Shown here: piece after piece, positions 51,286 through 60,421 of the stretch | Numbering within the stretch: position 1 is the first letter of the stretch | Layout: every line of letters starts with the position of its first letter | Source: Cyanobacteria bacterium SBLK | Lineage (GTDB): Bacteria > Cyanobacteriota > Cyanobacteriia > Cyanobacteriales > Spirulinaceae | NCBI GenBank assembly: GCA_017746715.1 | Contig: JAGHZQ010000065.1 | Span: 248,001 to 312,000 of the forward strand | Length of the DNA stretch: 64,000 bases | Direction of reading: 5' to 3' | Notes under the pieces: model-generated | The model's database searches: none | The model's input: only the letters and a program-made list of their open reading frames with translations | What the model was told of the DNA's origin: nothing | Program-made: the position numbers and the translations under genes

Positions 51286-53064
51286 TCAACCCGAAAAAAT
51301 CATAATACTTCCAGAATAACAAGAGACCCAAACGCGATCGCTTTGGGGATCGTAGGTAATACCAATAGGTTTATCGTGGGTATTAACTGTTTCGACCACT
51401 TGAAAATCTCGGGTGCGAATTTTACTCAACGTATCGGAGTGATAATTTACCACGTATAAAAACTCGCCATCATCGGATAATACCGTACTGCGAGGGGCTT
51501 TTCCCGTAGAAACTTTAGCAACCACTCGCCCGGTTTGCAAATCGATTTTACCGACTTTTTGTTCGCCATTTAAACTAACATATAAATGTTGCCCGTCAGG
51601 GGAAATATTCAAATTTCGCGGTGCATTACCAATATTTTTCAACCAACCCACGGAAAAATCTCGCAAGTTTACTTTGGCAATATCGAAGGATCCCATCACT
51701 GCAATATAAGCCCATTCTCCCGCGCGATCGACTGCAATTCCTCGCGGATAAGCACCCAATTTAATTCGGTAAATTTCTCGACTTTCTTCACTATCGACTA
51801 CGCTCAGATCGTAACTGCACCAATTACTAACTAAAACGAAGCGATCGTCTGGAGTCGTAGCAACATATTTGGGGACAGAACCCACTTCGATCGCGCGATC
51901 GATCTCGAAACTATTCGTATCGATGCGATAGAGAAAACTATTATCTTTCTTCTGCTGGGGATTGCATTTATCATCCCCCGGATTGTTAAATTCTTTGCCG
52001 TACATTTGATAGTTAGATACCCAAGCATAGCGACCGTTATTAGAAAAGCTGGCCTCTACTGGAGAGCCGCGATATACGCCTTGATATTGAGAATGACCGT
52101 ATTCGTCGAGTTCGACGGTATCGGGAATTTCTGCTACCAAATTGTAGCCGCGATCGTACACCGTAATCGTATGGGCATACATCATATTTTGAGCGAAAAA
52201 TAAACCTTCTCCCGAATGAACGATAGATTTGGGGGCAATATTGCCGTAAATTGTTTTTTGCAAGCTCATTTTCTGGGGTTTTGGCTTTGCTTCTGGTTGA
52301 GCGATCGGCTCTGAAGAAAATTCACCCGATAACTCGAGAGAAGGATTGTAAAAAGGTTGGGAAACTTCGTAAGTATCGCTATTCGAAATAAACGGCGTTA
52401 ATCCTTCGCTGTTATTGGCAGAAGTTTGTACGGGAGTTGCCGGGGAAAGTCCGAGAGCTTGTTGTGTTTTTGTGCCGGCGATACCATCGGCAACCAATCC
52501 TCGATTGCGTTGAAAGCGTCGAATTGCATTCTCCGTAATGCTGCCATAATACCCTGTTGCGGGTCCGACAAAATAGCCCCGTTCTCGTAAAGTAAGTTGC
52601 AATCTTTTGACGCGATCGCTCTTCTGTCCGCGTTTGAGAACTCCCCCTGGGGCGATGGGGGTGCGAACTGTTGGCGCAGACCCTCCAGAATTGCCCTGTA
52701 ACGCATTTTGAGTGCGGACTCCCACCACTCCATCGGCGCTCAATCCTTGGGCCCGTTGAAAGCGAATCACGGCTTCTGTGGTGATGCTGCCGTAATAACC
52801 CGTTACGGGTCCGTTAAAATAGCCCATGCGTTGCAATCGCTGTTGTAAATCCCGAACTTCTGAATTGCGATCGCCTTTCTTTAACAGTGCGAGTGCCGGA
52901 TCGCCCCATAAACTGGAGAGGAGAGCGATGGCCAAACAAACTTTAAATAAATTTGTTCCCTTTAGTCGCAATAATGGTATAAATATATCATAGCCGTCTC
53001 GGCTTGTCGGATGGGTTTCGCCTTCAAAAGCAACAGTAGAGTAAAGATAAGATAGAGATTCCAT
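51286..53064 (-). CDS. Peptidoglycan-binding and YVTN beta-propeller surface protein
   Basis: 592 residues. The N-terminus MESLSYLYSTVAFE is a known start of cyanobacterial peptidoglycan-binding proteins. A hydrophobic segment (about 40-58) follows, then two PG_binding_1 domains (VRDLQQRLQRMGYFNGPVTGYYG and VKRLQLTLRERGYFVGPATGYYG, each with RFQR..GL..DG(V/I)), a linker, and a seven-bladed YncE/YVTN-type propeller (YVVNYHSDTLSKI, VVAKVSTGKAPRSTVLSDDGEFLYV). It is probably anchored in the cell wall with the propeller exposed in the periplasm. Confidence 0.9.
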   Translation of the reverse strand: MESLSYLYSTVAFEGETHPTSRDGYDIFIPLLRLKGTNLFKVCLAIALLSSLWGDPALALLKKGDRNSEVRDLQQRLQRMGYFNGPVTGYYGSITTEAVIRFQRAQGLSADGVVGVRTQNALQGNSGGSAPTVRTPIAPGGVLKRGQKSDRVKRLQLTLRERGYFVGPATGYYGSITENAIRRFQRNRGLVADGIAGTKTQQALGLSPATPVQTSANNSEGLTPFISNSDTYEVSQPFYNPSLELSGEFSSEPIAQPEAKPKPQKMSLQKTIYGNIAPKSIVHSGEGLFFAQNMMYAHTITVYDRGYNLVAEIPDTVELDEYGHSQYQGVYRGSPVEASFSNNGRYAWVSNYQMYGKEFNNPGDDKCNPQQKKDNSFLYRIDTNSFEIDRAIEVGSVPKYVATTPDDRFVLVSNWCSYDLSVVDSEESREIYRIKLGAYPRGIAVDRAGEWAYIAVMGSFDIAKVNLRDFSVGWLKNIGNAPRNLNISPDGQHLYVSLNGEQKVGKIDLQTGRVVAKVSTGKAPRSTVLSDDGEFLYVVNYHSDTLSKIRTRDFQVVETVNTHDKPIGITYDPQSDRVWVSCYSGSIMIFSG

Positions 53065-53369
53065 TATTGGGTTGTTGGTTGTTAGTTATTGGTTATTGGT
53101 TTCTTCCCTCTTGGTCTCCTTGTCTTGGGAGAAGGAGGGGGTGAGTTGGGGTAGGGTGTAGGTTATCGTTCGTTATTATTCGCAACTTTCTACTTTCCAA
53201 TCTCTACAATGTTGGTTCTCGATAATAGGTTGTTCCCTCGTCGATCGCGATTCATTGAGATGACCATATCCCTGTTTTAATGATTTTTCGAGAGGACTCC
53301 AACCCATCAGGTTATTTTCCCCTCGCGGATCTCACCCATCGGACTGCATGGCGATCGCATCTAGATTGA
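53065..53369. other. Repeat-rich spacer between two minus-strand genes
   Basis: 305 bases with no gene. From 53069 to 53100 it carries TTGGTTA/TTGTTAG-type 7-mer repeats, then a G/C-rich element (GGGAGAAGGAGGGGGTGAG, about 53124-53145) of the kind also seen at 34360, then AT-rich DNA that presumably holds the promoter of the peptidoglycan-binding gene. Confidence 0.6.
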
Positions 53370-54995
53370 TTAAAGCATTTTTGAGAGGATCTTATAAATC
53401 AAGAGAAAAAGAGTCGTAATGGCAACGGTTGCCGCACCCGCAAAAACTGCTAATAAGAAAATACCTAAAAATTGAGGCGCGCTCAATGTTTGCAAGAGTG
53501 CTTGCAAAGCAGCATTACGATGAAAAACCTGAATTAAAGCCACCAATACAAAGGTAATGCCTCCAAGAATGAGAAAATCCCACTTTTCAATGACCCGGCG
53601 ATATTGTGCAAAGATCGCTCCTCCCACACTCATTCCCAATAAACCGATCCCGATCGGCTCGATCGCCTGCATCATGCTCGTAAATGCCATCAATAACAGT
53701 GCCCCTTCAAAACCCGTGAAAGCTGCACTGATAATGAGTTCTACCGTGGATAAACCGCGCCGGGAACGGCTTCGGCTCGGGGTGGGAGCGGGGGGAGTTT
53801 GCTGGATGGGAGGAGCGGGGGGAGATGGGGTGACTGGGAGGGGTGGGGGAGAAGATGCTTGCGGTGCGGGGCGTTGAATGGAAGGCGCGGGAGGTGGGGG
53901 TGTATGGGGTTGGGGCGGTTGGAGCTGGGGAATGGGGGGCGCAGAAGGCGGGGTATTGCCCTGAACTGTAGTCGGTTGAGTTTGAGGGGGTTGGGTTGGC
54001 AGGGGAGGCGGCGAGATCGGAGGAGGGGAGGATAAGGGAGTCAAACGATCGATCGCTTCTAATACTTCCAAGGCAGAGGCATAGCGATCGCGAGGGACCG
54101 GAAGCAACATTCGATCGAGAATTGCCGCCAATTCATCGCCGACTTGAGGGGCGTGCGATCGCCAGTCCCAACGGTTATTATAAGTATCGAATAACTCTTC
54201 TGGGGGTTTATTCGCCAGCAAAACCAAACAGGTTGCTCCTAACGCATACAAGTCCGTTGCGGGAAAGACTTGCGATGCTTGCATTTGTTCTGGAGGGGCA
54301 AACCCCATCGAATAAATCCCCGTCGATCGCCCGTGGGGAGTGCCAACGGTAGCAGTGATTTGCTTGACGGCTCCAAAATCCAGTAAATACAAGCGTCCAT
54401 CGCTGCGCGATCGCATGATATTTGAGGGTTTGATGTCGCGGTGAATGACTTTTTGCGAATGGACGAAGGCTAGCACGTCGAGAATTGCCGTTAATATTTC
54501 CAAAACTTCGGCTTCACGATAAACGCCCTTTTCTTCTTGTTCCTGTTCCAAATCTTGTCCGTCGATAAATTGCTGGACTAAGTAGAAAAATTGTTCGTCT
54601 TTTTGATTGCTCCGACTGGGAACGACCACGGGAAAATAAGCGTAGGAATTAGGGATTTGCTTGTGATCGTTGCCCAATTCTTCAAGGACGGCGGCTTCTC
54701 GTTCGAAGAGTTTTTGGGCGATGGTTAACTGTTGGGGGGTCAGATCCCCCGACGGTTGAAACTGTTTGACTACGCATTCTCTGAGACTGGTGGTGAAGCG
54801 ATCGCGGGCGAGAAAGGCGGCTCCAAACCCCCCTTGCCCGAGGAGTTTGACGGGAATGTATCGCGCCCCCAATATTAAAGGCATGCCGCAACGGGTGCAA
54901 TATTGTTGTTGGGTGGTTTTCAGGCGATCGGGATCGTCGAGTTCGGGAACGATATTTTTCGTCTGACAACTGGGGCGAGTGCAAAGAATTTCCAT
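53370..54995 (-). CDS. Membrane serine/threonine kinase with zinc-finger start
   Basis: 541 residues. Four cysteines near the start (5, 10, 33, 36) make a zinc motif typical of cyanobacterial STKs. The kinase domain (about 45-310) has the glycine loop LGQGGFGAAFLARD, VVKQF lysine, the catalytic loop HRDIKPSN and DFG. A proline-rich linker (about 320-410) then leads to four membrane helices (for example STVELIISAAFTGFEGALLLMAF). The linker DNA shares 19 exact bases with the SLBB gene at 9223. Substrates unknown. Confidence 0.92.
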   Translation of the reverse strand: MEILCTRPSCQTKNIVPELDDPDRLKTTQQQYCTRCGMPLILGARYIPVKLLGQGGFGAAFLARDRFTTSLRECVVKQFQPSGDLTPQQLTIAQKLFEREAAVLEELGNDHKQIPNSYAYFPVVVPSRSNQKDEQFFYLVQQFIDGQDLEQEQEEKGVYREAEVLEILTAILDVLAFVHSQKVIHRDIKPSNIMRSRSDGRLYLLDFGAVKQITATVGTPHGRSTGIYSMGFAPPEQMQASQVFPATDLYALGATCLVLLANKPPEELFDTYNNRWDWRSHAPQVGDELAAILDRMLLPVPRDRYASALEVLEAIDRLTPLSSPPPISPPPLPTQPPQTQPTTVQGNTPPSAPPIPQLQPPQPHTPPPPAPSIQRPAPQASSPPPLPVTPSPPAPPIQQTPPAPTPSRSRSRRGLSTVELIISAAFTGFEGALLLMAFTSMMQAIEPIGIGLLGMSVGGAIFAQYRRVIEKWDFLILGGITFVLVALIQVFHRNAALQALLQTLSAPQFLGIFLLAVFAGAATVAITTLFLLIYKILSKML

Positions 54996-55358
54996 AGTCG
55001 GTGCAATAAGTAATTTTGACCTAATCTCTCACCCGTTGAGAGGGAGGACAGCGCGACATTCTCATAGTAACAGGGGAATTTGCCCCGATCGCTTGCTTTC
55101 AGTGAAAACTTTGCGATCGTCATAAGGCTGCGGCTGAAATTGCGATCGCCAATGCGGTTTTTGATTTTTTGGGAGTCTCGGCCAACACGAGAAAAACCGA
55201 AATGTTGTCAATTTTCATCACTTTTTATCACTTTTTATCATTGACTTTTTGACACAATGTAGTTTAGTATCGAGAAATAAACAGGTTCAACGCTTTTAAG
55301 AAGGTTCAATCGATAAGAAGTTCATCACGCTAAAATCGATTGTGGAGAATTCTTAATC
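54996..55358. promoter_or_regulatory. Divergent region with 10-bp tandem repeat
   Basis: 363 bases without a gene between the STK start and the cNMP-binding gene. It includes a tandem (ATCACTTTTT) repeat, 2.4 copies at 55217-55240, followed by a TTGACA-like hexamer at about 55247, a plausible promoter for the + strand gene. The STK promoter must lie near 55000-55100; no motif is clear. Confidence 0.5.
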
Positions 55359-55445
55359 GTGCTTGAAAAATTTAAAGTTCAAGACCGTTCAATCTATAAT
55401 CAAACGAGCATTAACAGAAGAATCAATAGAGGAGATTTTTCAAGT

Positions 55446-56546
55446 ATGCTCGAACAATTTAAAATTCTCGAAAATCTCAGCCAATCTCAAATTGACGCAG
55501 TGGCAGAGATTTGCGAACAAAAAAACTATCCCGCCGATGCCTTTCTTTTCCACGAAGAAGAAGAGGGAGAGAAGATTTATTTTTTAATGTCTGGCACGGT
55601 GGGCGTGTATAAACTAGATCCCAATACGCAAACCCACCTCAAATTTACCGAACTACCCGCCGGGCAAAGTGTCGGGGAACTCTCTTTTGTCGATCTTTCC
55701 CCGAGAAGTTGCTCGGTCAAAACCGAAACAGAGGTCGCGGTTTCTATTTTGGATCGGCAAAAGCTCATTAAAAATGTCCCCAAGCATCAGCAAATTATCA
55801 AGATAGTCAATCAAAATATTGCCCGACAAACCCAAGAATCTCTCCGTTCTTTAAATAATCGTCATGCGTTTTCTTTGCAAAAGCAAATTGAAGACTTTAA
55901 AGAACGCGGCAAACTCAGTCACTTTTTATTCATCCTTATTTTAGGCTTTTTTATGGTCATTGGGTTGGAGGAATTTGCAGAGGATTTTCTGCCCGAGCGG
56001 ACGATAGCAGAGTCAACGGTATTTCACTGGATTTATCTTATTGTTGGCGGTATTATTCCTGCGATTCTTTTGTTTCTCAAAGTTGATTTTCCTTTCAGGA
56101 GCGTATTCGAGATCCGAAAAAACTTCAAAAAATCATTACTGGATGGATTAATTTTCAGCGCTTTAGGGGTTGCCATTATTTTTGGTGCATGTGTCGTCTT
56201 ACATCCAATTTTTCCAGAAGAAGAATTCTTGCCGAGTTTCTTATCGATTTCTTTTTCAGCGACGACGTTATTTTACGCATTCCATAGTTATTTGCAGCAG
56301 TTTTTTAGAGCGACAATACAACTTTTAATTCAGCGTTTTCTACTCGATCGCAACGGTTATATCTCTGTTATCGTAACTGCGTTGGTTTTTGGAATCGTTC
56401 ATGCCACCTATGGCTTTGAATCAATGGTAGTGACGTTGATTGTCGGCACTGTCTTTGGTTTGATTTATCGACGAACCTATAATTTGCTCGGTGTCAGTAT
56501 CGTCCATTTTGTACTCGGCTCCGTCTATTTTCATATGGGTCGATAA
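55446..56546 (+). CDS. Cyclic nucleotide-binding domain fused to CPBP-type membrane protein
   Basis: 366 residues from ATG 55446; an in-frame GTG at 55359 (MLEKFKVQ, similar to MLEQFKIL at the chosen start) is an alternative. Residues ~1-120 form a CRP-like cNMP-binding domain (AGQSVGELSFVDLSPRSCSVK is the phosphate-binding cassette, with E and S in GELS.. and RS). Residues ~170-366 hold eight or so hydrophobic helices with CPBP/Abi features: FGIVHATYGFESMVVTLIVGTVFGLIYRRTYNLLGVSIVHFVLG. The canonical EExxxR motif reads QQFFRATIQ, so metallopeptidase activity is doubtful. A cNMP-regulated membrane protein is suggested. Confidence 0.82.
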   Translation: MLEQFKILENLSQSQIDAVAEICEQKNYPADAFLFHEEEEGEKIYFLMSGTVGVYKLDPNTQTHLKFTELPAGQSVGELSFVDLSPRSCSVKTETEVAVSILDRQKLIKNVPKHQQIIKIVNQNIARQTQESLRSLNNRHAFSLQKQIEDFKERGKLSHFLFILILGFFMVIGLEEFAEDFLPERTIAESTVFHWIYLIVGGIIPAILLFLKVDFPFRSVFEIRKNFKKSLLDGLIFSALGVAIIFGACVVLHPIFPEEEFLPSFLSISFSATTLFYAFHSYLQQFFRATIQLLIQRFLLDRNGYISVIVTALVFGIVHATYGFESMVVTLIVGTVFGLIYRRTYNLLGVSIVHFVLGSVYFHMGR

Positions 56547-56622
56547 ACCAATCAATTTGGGAAAGTTCGTTATTTTCTCTGCATTGCGATCGCTATAGCC
56601 AAACCACATCAATTGTCAACTT

Positions 56623-56673
56623 GTGGAACAAGCATCACTTCGGCATTGCTCAGTGACCACTTGCTTGTTTCTT
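56623..56673. repeat. Structured dispersed repeat, copy 1 (upstream of cfa)
   Basis: GTGGAAC AA GCATCACTTCGG...GCTCAGTGACCAC...TGC TT GTTTCTT. The arms AACAAGCA (56627-56634) and TGCTTGTT (56662-56669) pair perfectly. The related copy at 57939 changes AA to TG on the left arm and TT to CA on the right, keeping the pairing. It lies 59 bases upstream of the cyclopropane-synthase-like start. Confidence 0.75.
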
Positions 56674-56731
56674 ATTGACCAAAACACGGACATCCTGACC
56701 GTTCCACGCGTAAATTATTGAAGGACAACTC

Positions 56732-57913
56732 ATGCAATCAAATTTATCTAACGCTCAACCTATTTCTTTGAATTGGCTCGAAAAAACAATCAATGAGAAA
56801 CTCAAAAAATCAATTCAAGCTCATTTGGAAAAAGTTGATATTCAAATTGATGGTTCTCGTCCTTGGGATATCCAAGTTCATAACGAGAGGCTTTATCTCC
56901 GCGTTCTTCTACACGGTTCTCTCGGCTTAGGAGAAGCCTATATGGAAGGATGGTGGGATTGTCCTCAACTCGACCAATTTTTTGTGCGAATTTTGAGGGG
57001 AAATATTCATGAAGAAGTCGCTCCAAAAAATCTCAGTTCTCTATGGGAAGCCGCGATCGCAGGAATTACCAATCTACAGAGTTTGGCCAGAAGTTTTCAA
57101 GTCGGGGAGGAACATTACGATCTCGGTAACGACCTGTTTCAATACATGTTAGACAAGCGCATGACCTATACTTGCGCCTACTGGGAAAATGCGACAACCT
57201 TAGATGAAGCACAAGAAGCCAAACTCGATCTTGTTTGCCGAAAACTGCATCTCGAACCGGGAATGACGCTGTTAGATATCGGTTGCGGTTGGGGGAGTTT
57301 AATCAAATATGCAGCGGAAAAATATGGCGTTTCCTGCGTGGGTTTAACCGTATCCAAAGAACAGGTCAACCTCGGTAAAGAAATGTGTCAAGGATTGCCG
57401 ATCGAGTTCCGATTGCAAGATTATCGAATGTTCGAAGGGCAGAAATTCGATCGCATTGCTTCCATTGGCATGTTTGAACATGTCGGTGCAAAGAATTTCC
57501 GTACTTTTATGGAAATGTCACGGCGTTGTTTAAAGGAAGATGGTTTATTTTTACTGCATACTATTGGCAGTCTAAAAACCAATATGTCTGGGGAAAACTG
57601 GGCGATGAAATATATTTTCCCCAATGGTTACTTGCCTTCTCTCGCTCAAATTAGCAAAGCGACGGAAGAGCTACTCGTCTTAGAAGATTTGCAGAATATC
57701 GGTCGTCATTATCATCCTACTTTTATGGCCTATCTGGAAAACTTCGATCGCCACTGGCCGCAACTGAAGGAAAAATACGGCGAAAACTTCTATCGCAAAT
57801 GGAAGTATTTTCTCTGTTCTATTGGCGGTTCTTTCGGTGCCAGGCATTCCCAAGTCTGGCAAATGATTTTCTCTCCTCGCGGTGTCCTGCAAGGCTATCA
57901 ATCTATTCGCTAG
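56732..57913 (+). CDS. cfa: Cyclopropane-fatty-acyl-phospholipid synthase family methyltransferase
   Basis: 393 residues. LLDIGCGWGSLIKYAAEKYG is SAM motif I, GLTVSKEQ, QDYRMFEGQKFDRIASIGMFEHVG and the C-terminal RKWKYFLCSIGGSFGARHSQVWQMIFS are hallmarks of CfaS. It transfers a methyl/methylene carbon to the double bond of unsaturated acyl chains in phospholipids. SD is AAGGACA 4-5 bases ahead. Repeat copies bracket it at 56623 and 57939. Confidence 0.93.
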   Translation: MQSNLSNAQPISLNWLEKTINEKLKKSIQAHLEKVDIQIDGSRPWDIQVHNERLYLRVLLHGSLGLGEAYMEGWWDCPQLDQFFVRILRGNIHEEVAPKNLSSLWEAAIAGITNLQSLARSFQVGEEHYDLGNDLFQYMLDKRMTYTCAYWENATTLDEAQEAKLDLVCRKLHLEPGMTLLDIGCGWGSLIKYAAEKYGVSCVGLTVSKEQVNLGKEMCQGLPIEFRLQDYRMFEGQKFDRIASIGMFEHVGAKNFRTFMEMSRRCLKEDGLFLLHTIGSLKTNMSGENWAMKYIFPNGYLPSLAQISKATEELLVLEDLQNIGRHYHPTFMAYLENFDRHWPQLKEKYGENFYRKWKYFLCSIGGSFGARHSQVWQMIFSPRGVLQGYQSIR

Positions 57914-57938
57914 CGAAACCCGTTTATTAAGGCCATTC

Positions 57939-58012
57939 GTGGAACTGGCATCACTTCGACATACTTCGAATCGCTCAGTACAAGTCGCTCAGTGACCACT
58001 TGCCAGTTTCTT
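57939..58012. repeat. Structured dispersed repeat, copy 2 (downstream of cfa)
   Basis: Same skeleton as copy 1 (GTGGAACTGGCATCACTTCG... GCTCAGTGACCACTTGCCAG..) with a 23-base internal extension holding a duplicated TCGCTCAGT. The arms AACTGGCA (57943-57950) and TGCCAGTT (58001-58008) pair perfectly; two of the pairs are compensatory compared with copy 1. Confidence 0.75.
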
Positions 58013-58030
58013 GCGATCGAGTACGAGTTT

Positions 58031-58058
58031 TTAGCCTTGGATTTGAATCCAAGGCTAA
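58031..58058. repeat. 28-base palindrome between convergent genes
   Basis: Arms TTAGCCTTGGATT and AATCCAAGGCTAA (13 bp each) flank the two-base loop TG. It lies between the cfa and radical SAM stops. No T-run follows on either strand, so termination is only possible. Probably another dispersed repeat. Confidence 0.7.
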
Positions 58059-58069
58059 TATAAATTCCC

Positions 58070-59611
58070 TTAAGCCACACTAACGGTCGTTCCGACAATT
58101 CGAGGTGCTTTCTGTTCCAAACAGGGATGCAGTTCTTCTGGAGAGATCAATTCCGCATAGCGACCTAACATCACCTTTAATTGATGGCGATAAAAGTCGG
58201 GTAATATTGTTGATTTTCCTTCATGGAAAGCCAGAAAACTCGAATCTGTTTTAAGTTGTGTTAAAATCTCGCGATATTTCTGTTGATGTGCCTTTTCTCC
58301 TTGAGTTCGCACCCAATGAAAGATTTTGATTCGCCAATTTGGAGTACTCTGAATTCGTTTTTTTAACATTTCTGGAGACGAGACGCATTCAGAAAGCTCG
58401 ATCAGTTTTTCAAAATAAGTAATCGGGTCGTAATGTTTGGGAACAAATGCCAAATAGGGAAAAGTGTAAAACGCAAATGGCATTGCTTTGAGAATGCGAT
58501 CGCTCTCAAGATATTGGTCAAACATTGGCGTACCGCCAAAAGGCATGGGAATATTAAATGTCGGCCAAGCAAACGGTGTTTTTTCCATGAATCGCTTGCT
58601 CAATAAAATCGGTTCGTCTCCGCGATCGCTATCCAATCCAAAAATCAGGCCGACTTGAATATAAGGGATGTATTCAAAAACTTGTTTTAACTGTTCTGCA
58701 ACGCGATCGACCTTTTCAATCCCACCCCGATTTTTTACTCCTGCTTTTGTGGAGTAATCCTGCCAAGATTCAATGCCATGAATGATTAAAATACATTTTG
58801 TTTCTTGGAGTCGTTTTAATCTCGACTCATTGATAATACTTAAGGAACATTCCATCGCATAGCGCACTCTTGATTCTGGAGGAATAGATTCTAAAACTTG
58901 AAACACTCGCTCGAATTGAATACCAAAATTTGGATCGTTCACACCGAGGATGAGATTCGGATAATGTTGAGAAACATAACGAATATCTGCTGCAAAGCGT
59001 TCCATGGAGAGCAAGTTATAAGGATTATTCCAATCTCGGCAAAAATCGCAAGTGTAAGGACAGCCTCGACTCGTTAAGATCGGTACAACTGTTGCCAAAC
59101 TCGGCCAGCGTTTCTTAAAAAAAGCAGCAGTTTTAATTTCCGGCATTCGTTCTTCAACAGTAGGAAATCGTTCAAACGGTCGAGGGGCAGAAATATATTG
59201 TCCTCGTTCAAATTGTCCGTCTATAATGTCAGCAATCAAAGATTTATCGCAATCTCCAATAACCAAATCGAAAAAACGCAGGCAATCTACCGGAAATGAT
59301 TCGGCGTGAGGTCCACCAACAACTGTTATCGTGCCTGCTTTTCGATAGAACTTTGCTAAAGCATAAGCAAGAGGACTCACCACACTACAACAACCGAAGA
59401 ATACAATATCTAAATCATCCGGTAAAAGGCGAAAGGGATCGCCAGCACCGTAATACGTCGCATAAAATGTTTCATGACCGAGTTGGCGACACCAAACAGA
59501 AATAACTTGCGGAACAATACTCGCAAATTGTTTAGTCATCGTAATGTGATAGAACCTATCCATTACTGATGTGGAAGGCAAGATAATAATATCTAAAATT
59601 CCGACTCTCAT
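58070..59611 (-). CDS. B12-binding domain radical SAM protein
   Basis: 513 residues. The N-terminal ~150 residues (DIVFFGCCSVVSPLAYALAKFYR, TVVGGPHAESFP) are a Rossmann-type B12-binding-like domain. The radical SAM cluster is RGCPYTCDFCRDW (CxxxCxxC, about residues 190-200), with GVNDPNFGI downstream. Such enzymes often do B12-dependent C-methylation or other radical chemistry in lipid, hopanoid or natural-product pathways. Convergent with cfa and near an FAD enzyme and an NTF2-like protein. Substrate unknown. Confidence 0.87.
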   Translation of the reverse strand: MRVGILDIIILPSTSVMDRFYHITMTKQFASIVPQVISVWCRQLGHETFYATYYGAGDPFRLLPDDLDIVFFGCCSVVSPLAYALAKFYRKAGTITVVGGPHAESFPVDCLRFFDLVIGDCDKSLIADIIDGQFERGQYISAPRPFERFPTVEERMPEIKTAAFFKKRWPSLATVVPILTSRGCPYTCDFCRDWNNPYNLLSMERFAADIRYVSQHYPNLILGVNDPNFGIQFERVFQVLESIPPESRVRYAMECSLSIINESRLKRLQETKCILIIHGIESWQDYSTKAGVKNRGGIEKVDRVAEQLKQVFEYIPYIQVGLIFGLDSDRGDEPILLSKRFMEKTPFAWPTFNIPMPFGGTPMFDQYLESDRILKAMPFAFYTFPYLAFVPKHYDPITYFEKLIELSECVSSPEMLKKRIQSTPNWRIKIFHWVRTQGEKAHQQKYREILTQLKTDSSFLAFHEGKSTILPDFYRHQLKVMLGRYAELISPEELHPCLEQKAPRIVGTTVSVA

Positions 59612-59645
59612 AGAATTTTTCTGCTCCTATCTAAAGTATTGGAAA

Positions 59646-59777
59646 ATGAAACTGATATCGTATCTCTTGGAAGCTATTGATTTATTTTTGGAAATTGTGG
59701 TATTCATCCCGATCTTATACTATAATGATCGTAGAAAGAAAGCAATTTGTAATTCTGTAAAAAAACTTTTTATTTAA
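59646..59777 (+). CDS. Possible 43-residue membrane peptide
   Basis: Starting at ATG 59646: a hydrophobic segment (AIDLFLEIVVFIPILYY) then a basic tail (RRKKAICNSVKKLFI). The frame continues upstream into the divergent gene, so the start is a guess. It is 96 bases before the NTF2-like gene. No homology is recognised; it may not be translated. Confidence 0.3.
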   Translation: MKLISYLLEAIDLFLEIVVFIPILYYNDRRKKAICNSVKKLFI

Positions 59778-59873
59778 GGTTTTTTAGGCAAAAATATTTT
59801 TGCATCTTGCCTTAGTTCTTGTGTTCTTTCATGGTTTGTTTTCGTCTAAATAAAAATAGGTAAACTCAATCAT

Positions 59874-60329
59874 ATGGAAAGGGAAAAAACTATAATTAGA
59901 GAAATATTCGCCGTGATTTCTCGTCAAAAAGAAATGTCCTCGATCGCGAACTATATCGCTGAAGATTTAGAAATCTATCGAGACGATCTTCCTTCCGGTG
60001 GAGGATTAATTTGGTGGTGTCGATGGGTGCGCTTTCTCCAGTTTATTGCCGATCGCAAAATGCAGGGTTTGGAACTGCGGGAAGAATGGATGACTGTCAA
60101 AGATAATATTGTCGAAGTTTTGGCAAGATGGCACGGAACAAAAGCAGGCAAATCCATTGCCTCGAGAGATGTTCTCGTTCGCTATCAAATCGATAGCGAT
60201 CGCGTCACAAAGGTCTGGTCTTATACAACAAACTACACCTTTATTCACGGCGATCTCATTATCTATAAACCAATCTTCTCTTTATTAGTTCTGCGGCTCT
60301 GTCTTTATTCTTGGTGGAATCAATATTAA
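59874..60329 (+). CDS. NTF2/SnoaL-like fold protein
   Basis: 151 residues. YIAEDLEIYRDDLPSGGGLIWWCRWVRFLQFI then ELREEWMTVKDNIVEVLARWHGTKAGKSI follows the alpha/beta cone pattern of NTF2-like/SnoaL-like proteins (FDDDVVFHD-like pocket lining at the start, V-x-x-x-W-x-G at the centre). Such proteins act as small cyclases, isomerases or binding domains. A start codon 93 bases ahead of the FAD gene on the same strand suggests a shared role. Confidence 0.65.
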   Translation: MEREKTIIREIFAVISRQKEMSSIANYIAEDLEIYRDDLPSGGGLIWWCRWVRFLQFIADRKMQGLELREEWMTVKDNIVEVLARWHGTKAGKSIASRDVLVRYQIDSDRVTKVWSYTTNYTFIHGDLIIYKPIFSLLVLRLCLYSWWNQY

Positions 60330-60421
60330 AGTCTAAAAACAGGTTCTTTGTGAGTTCTTCATTTCAACCCGAGATCGATCCCAAAAACCGGGTTTCTTAA
60401 CAATTTTCAGGAGAATTATCC

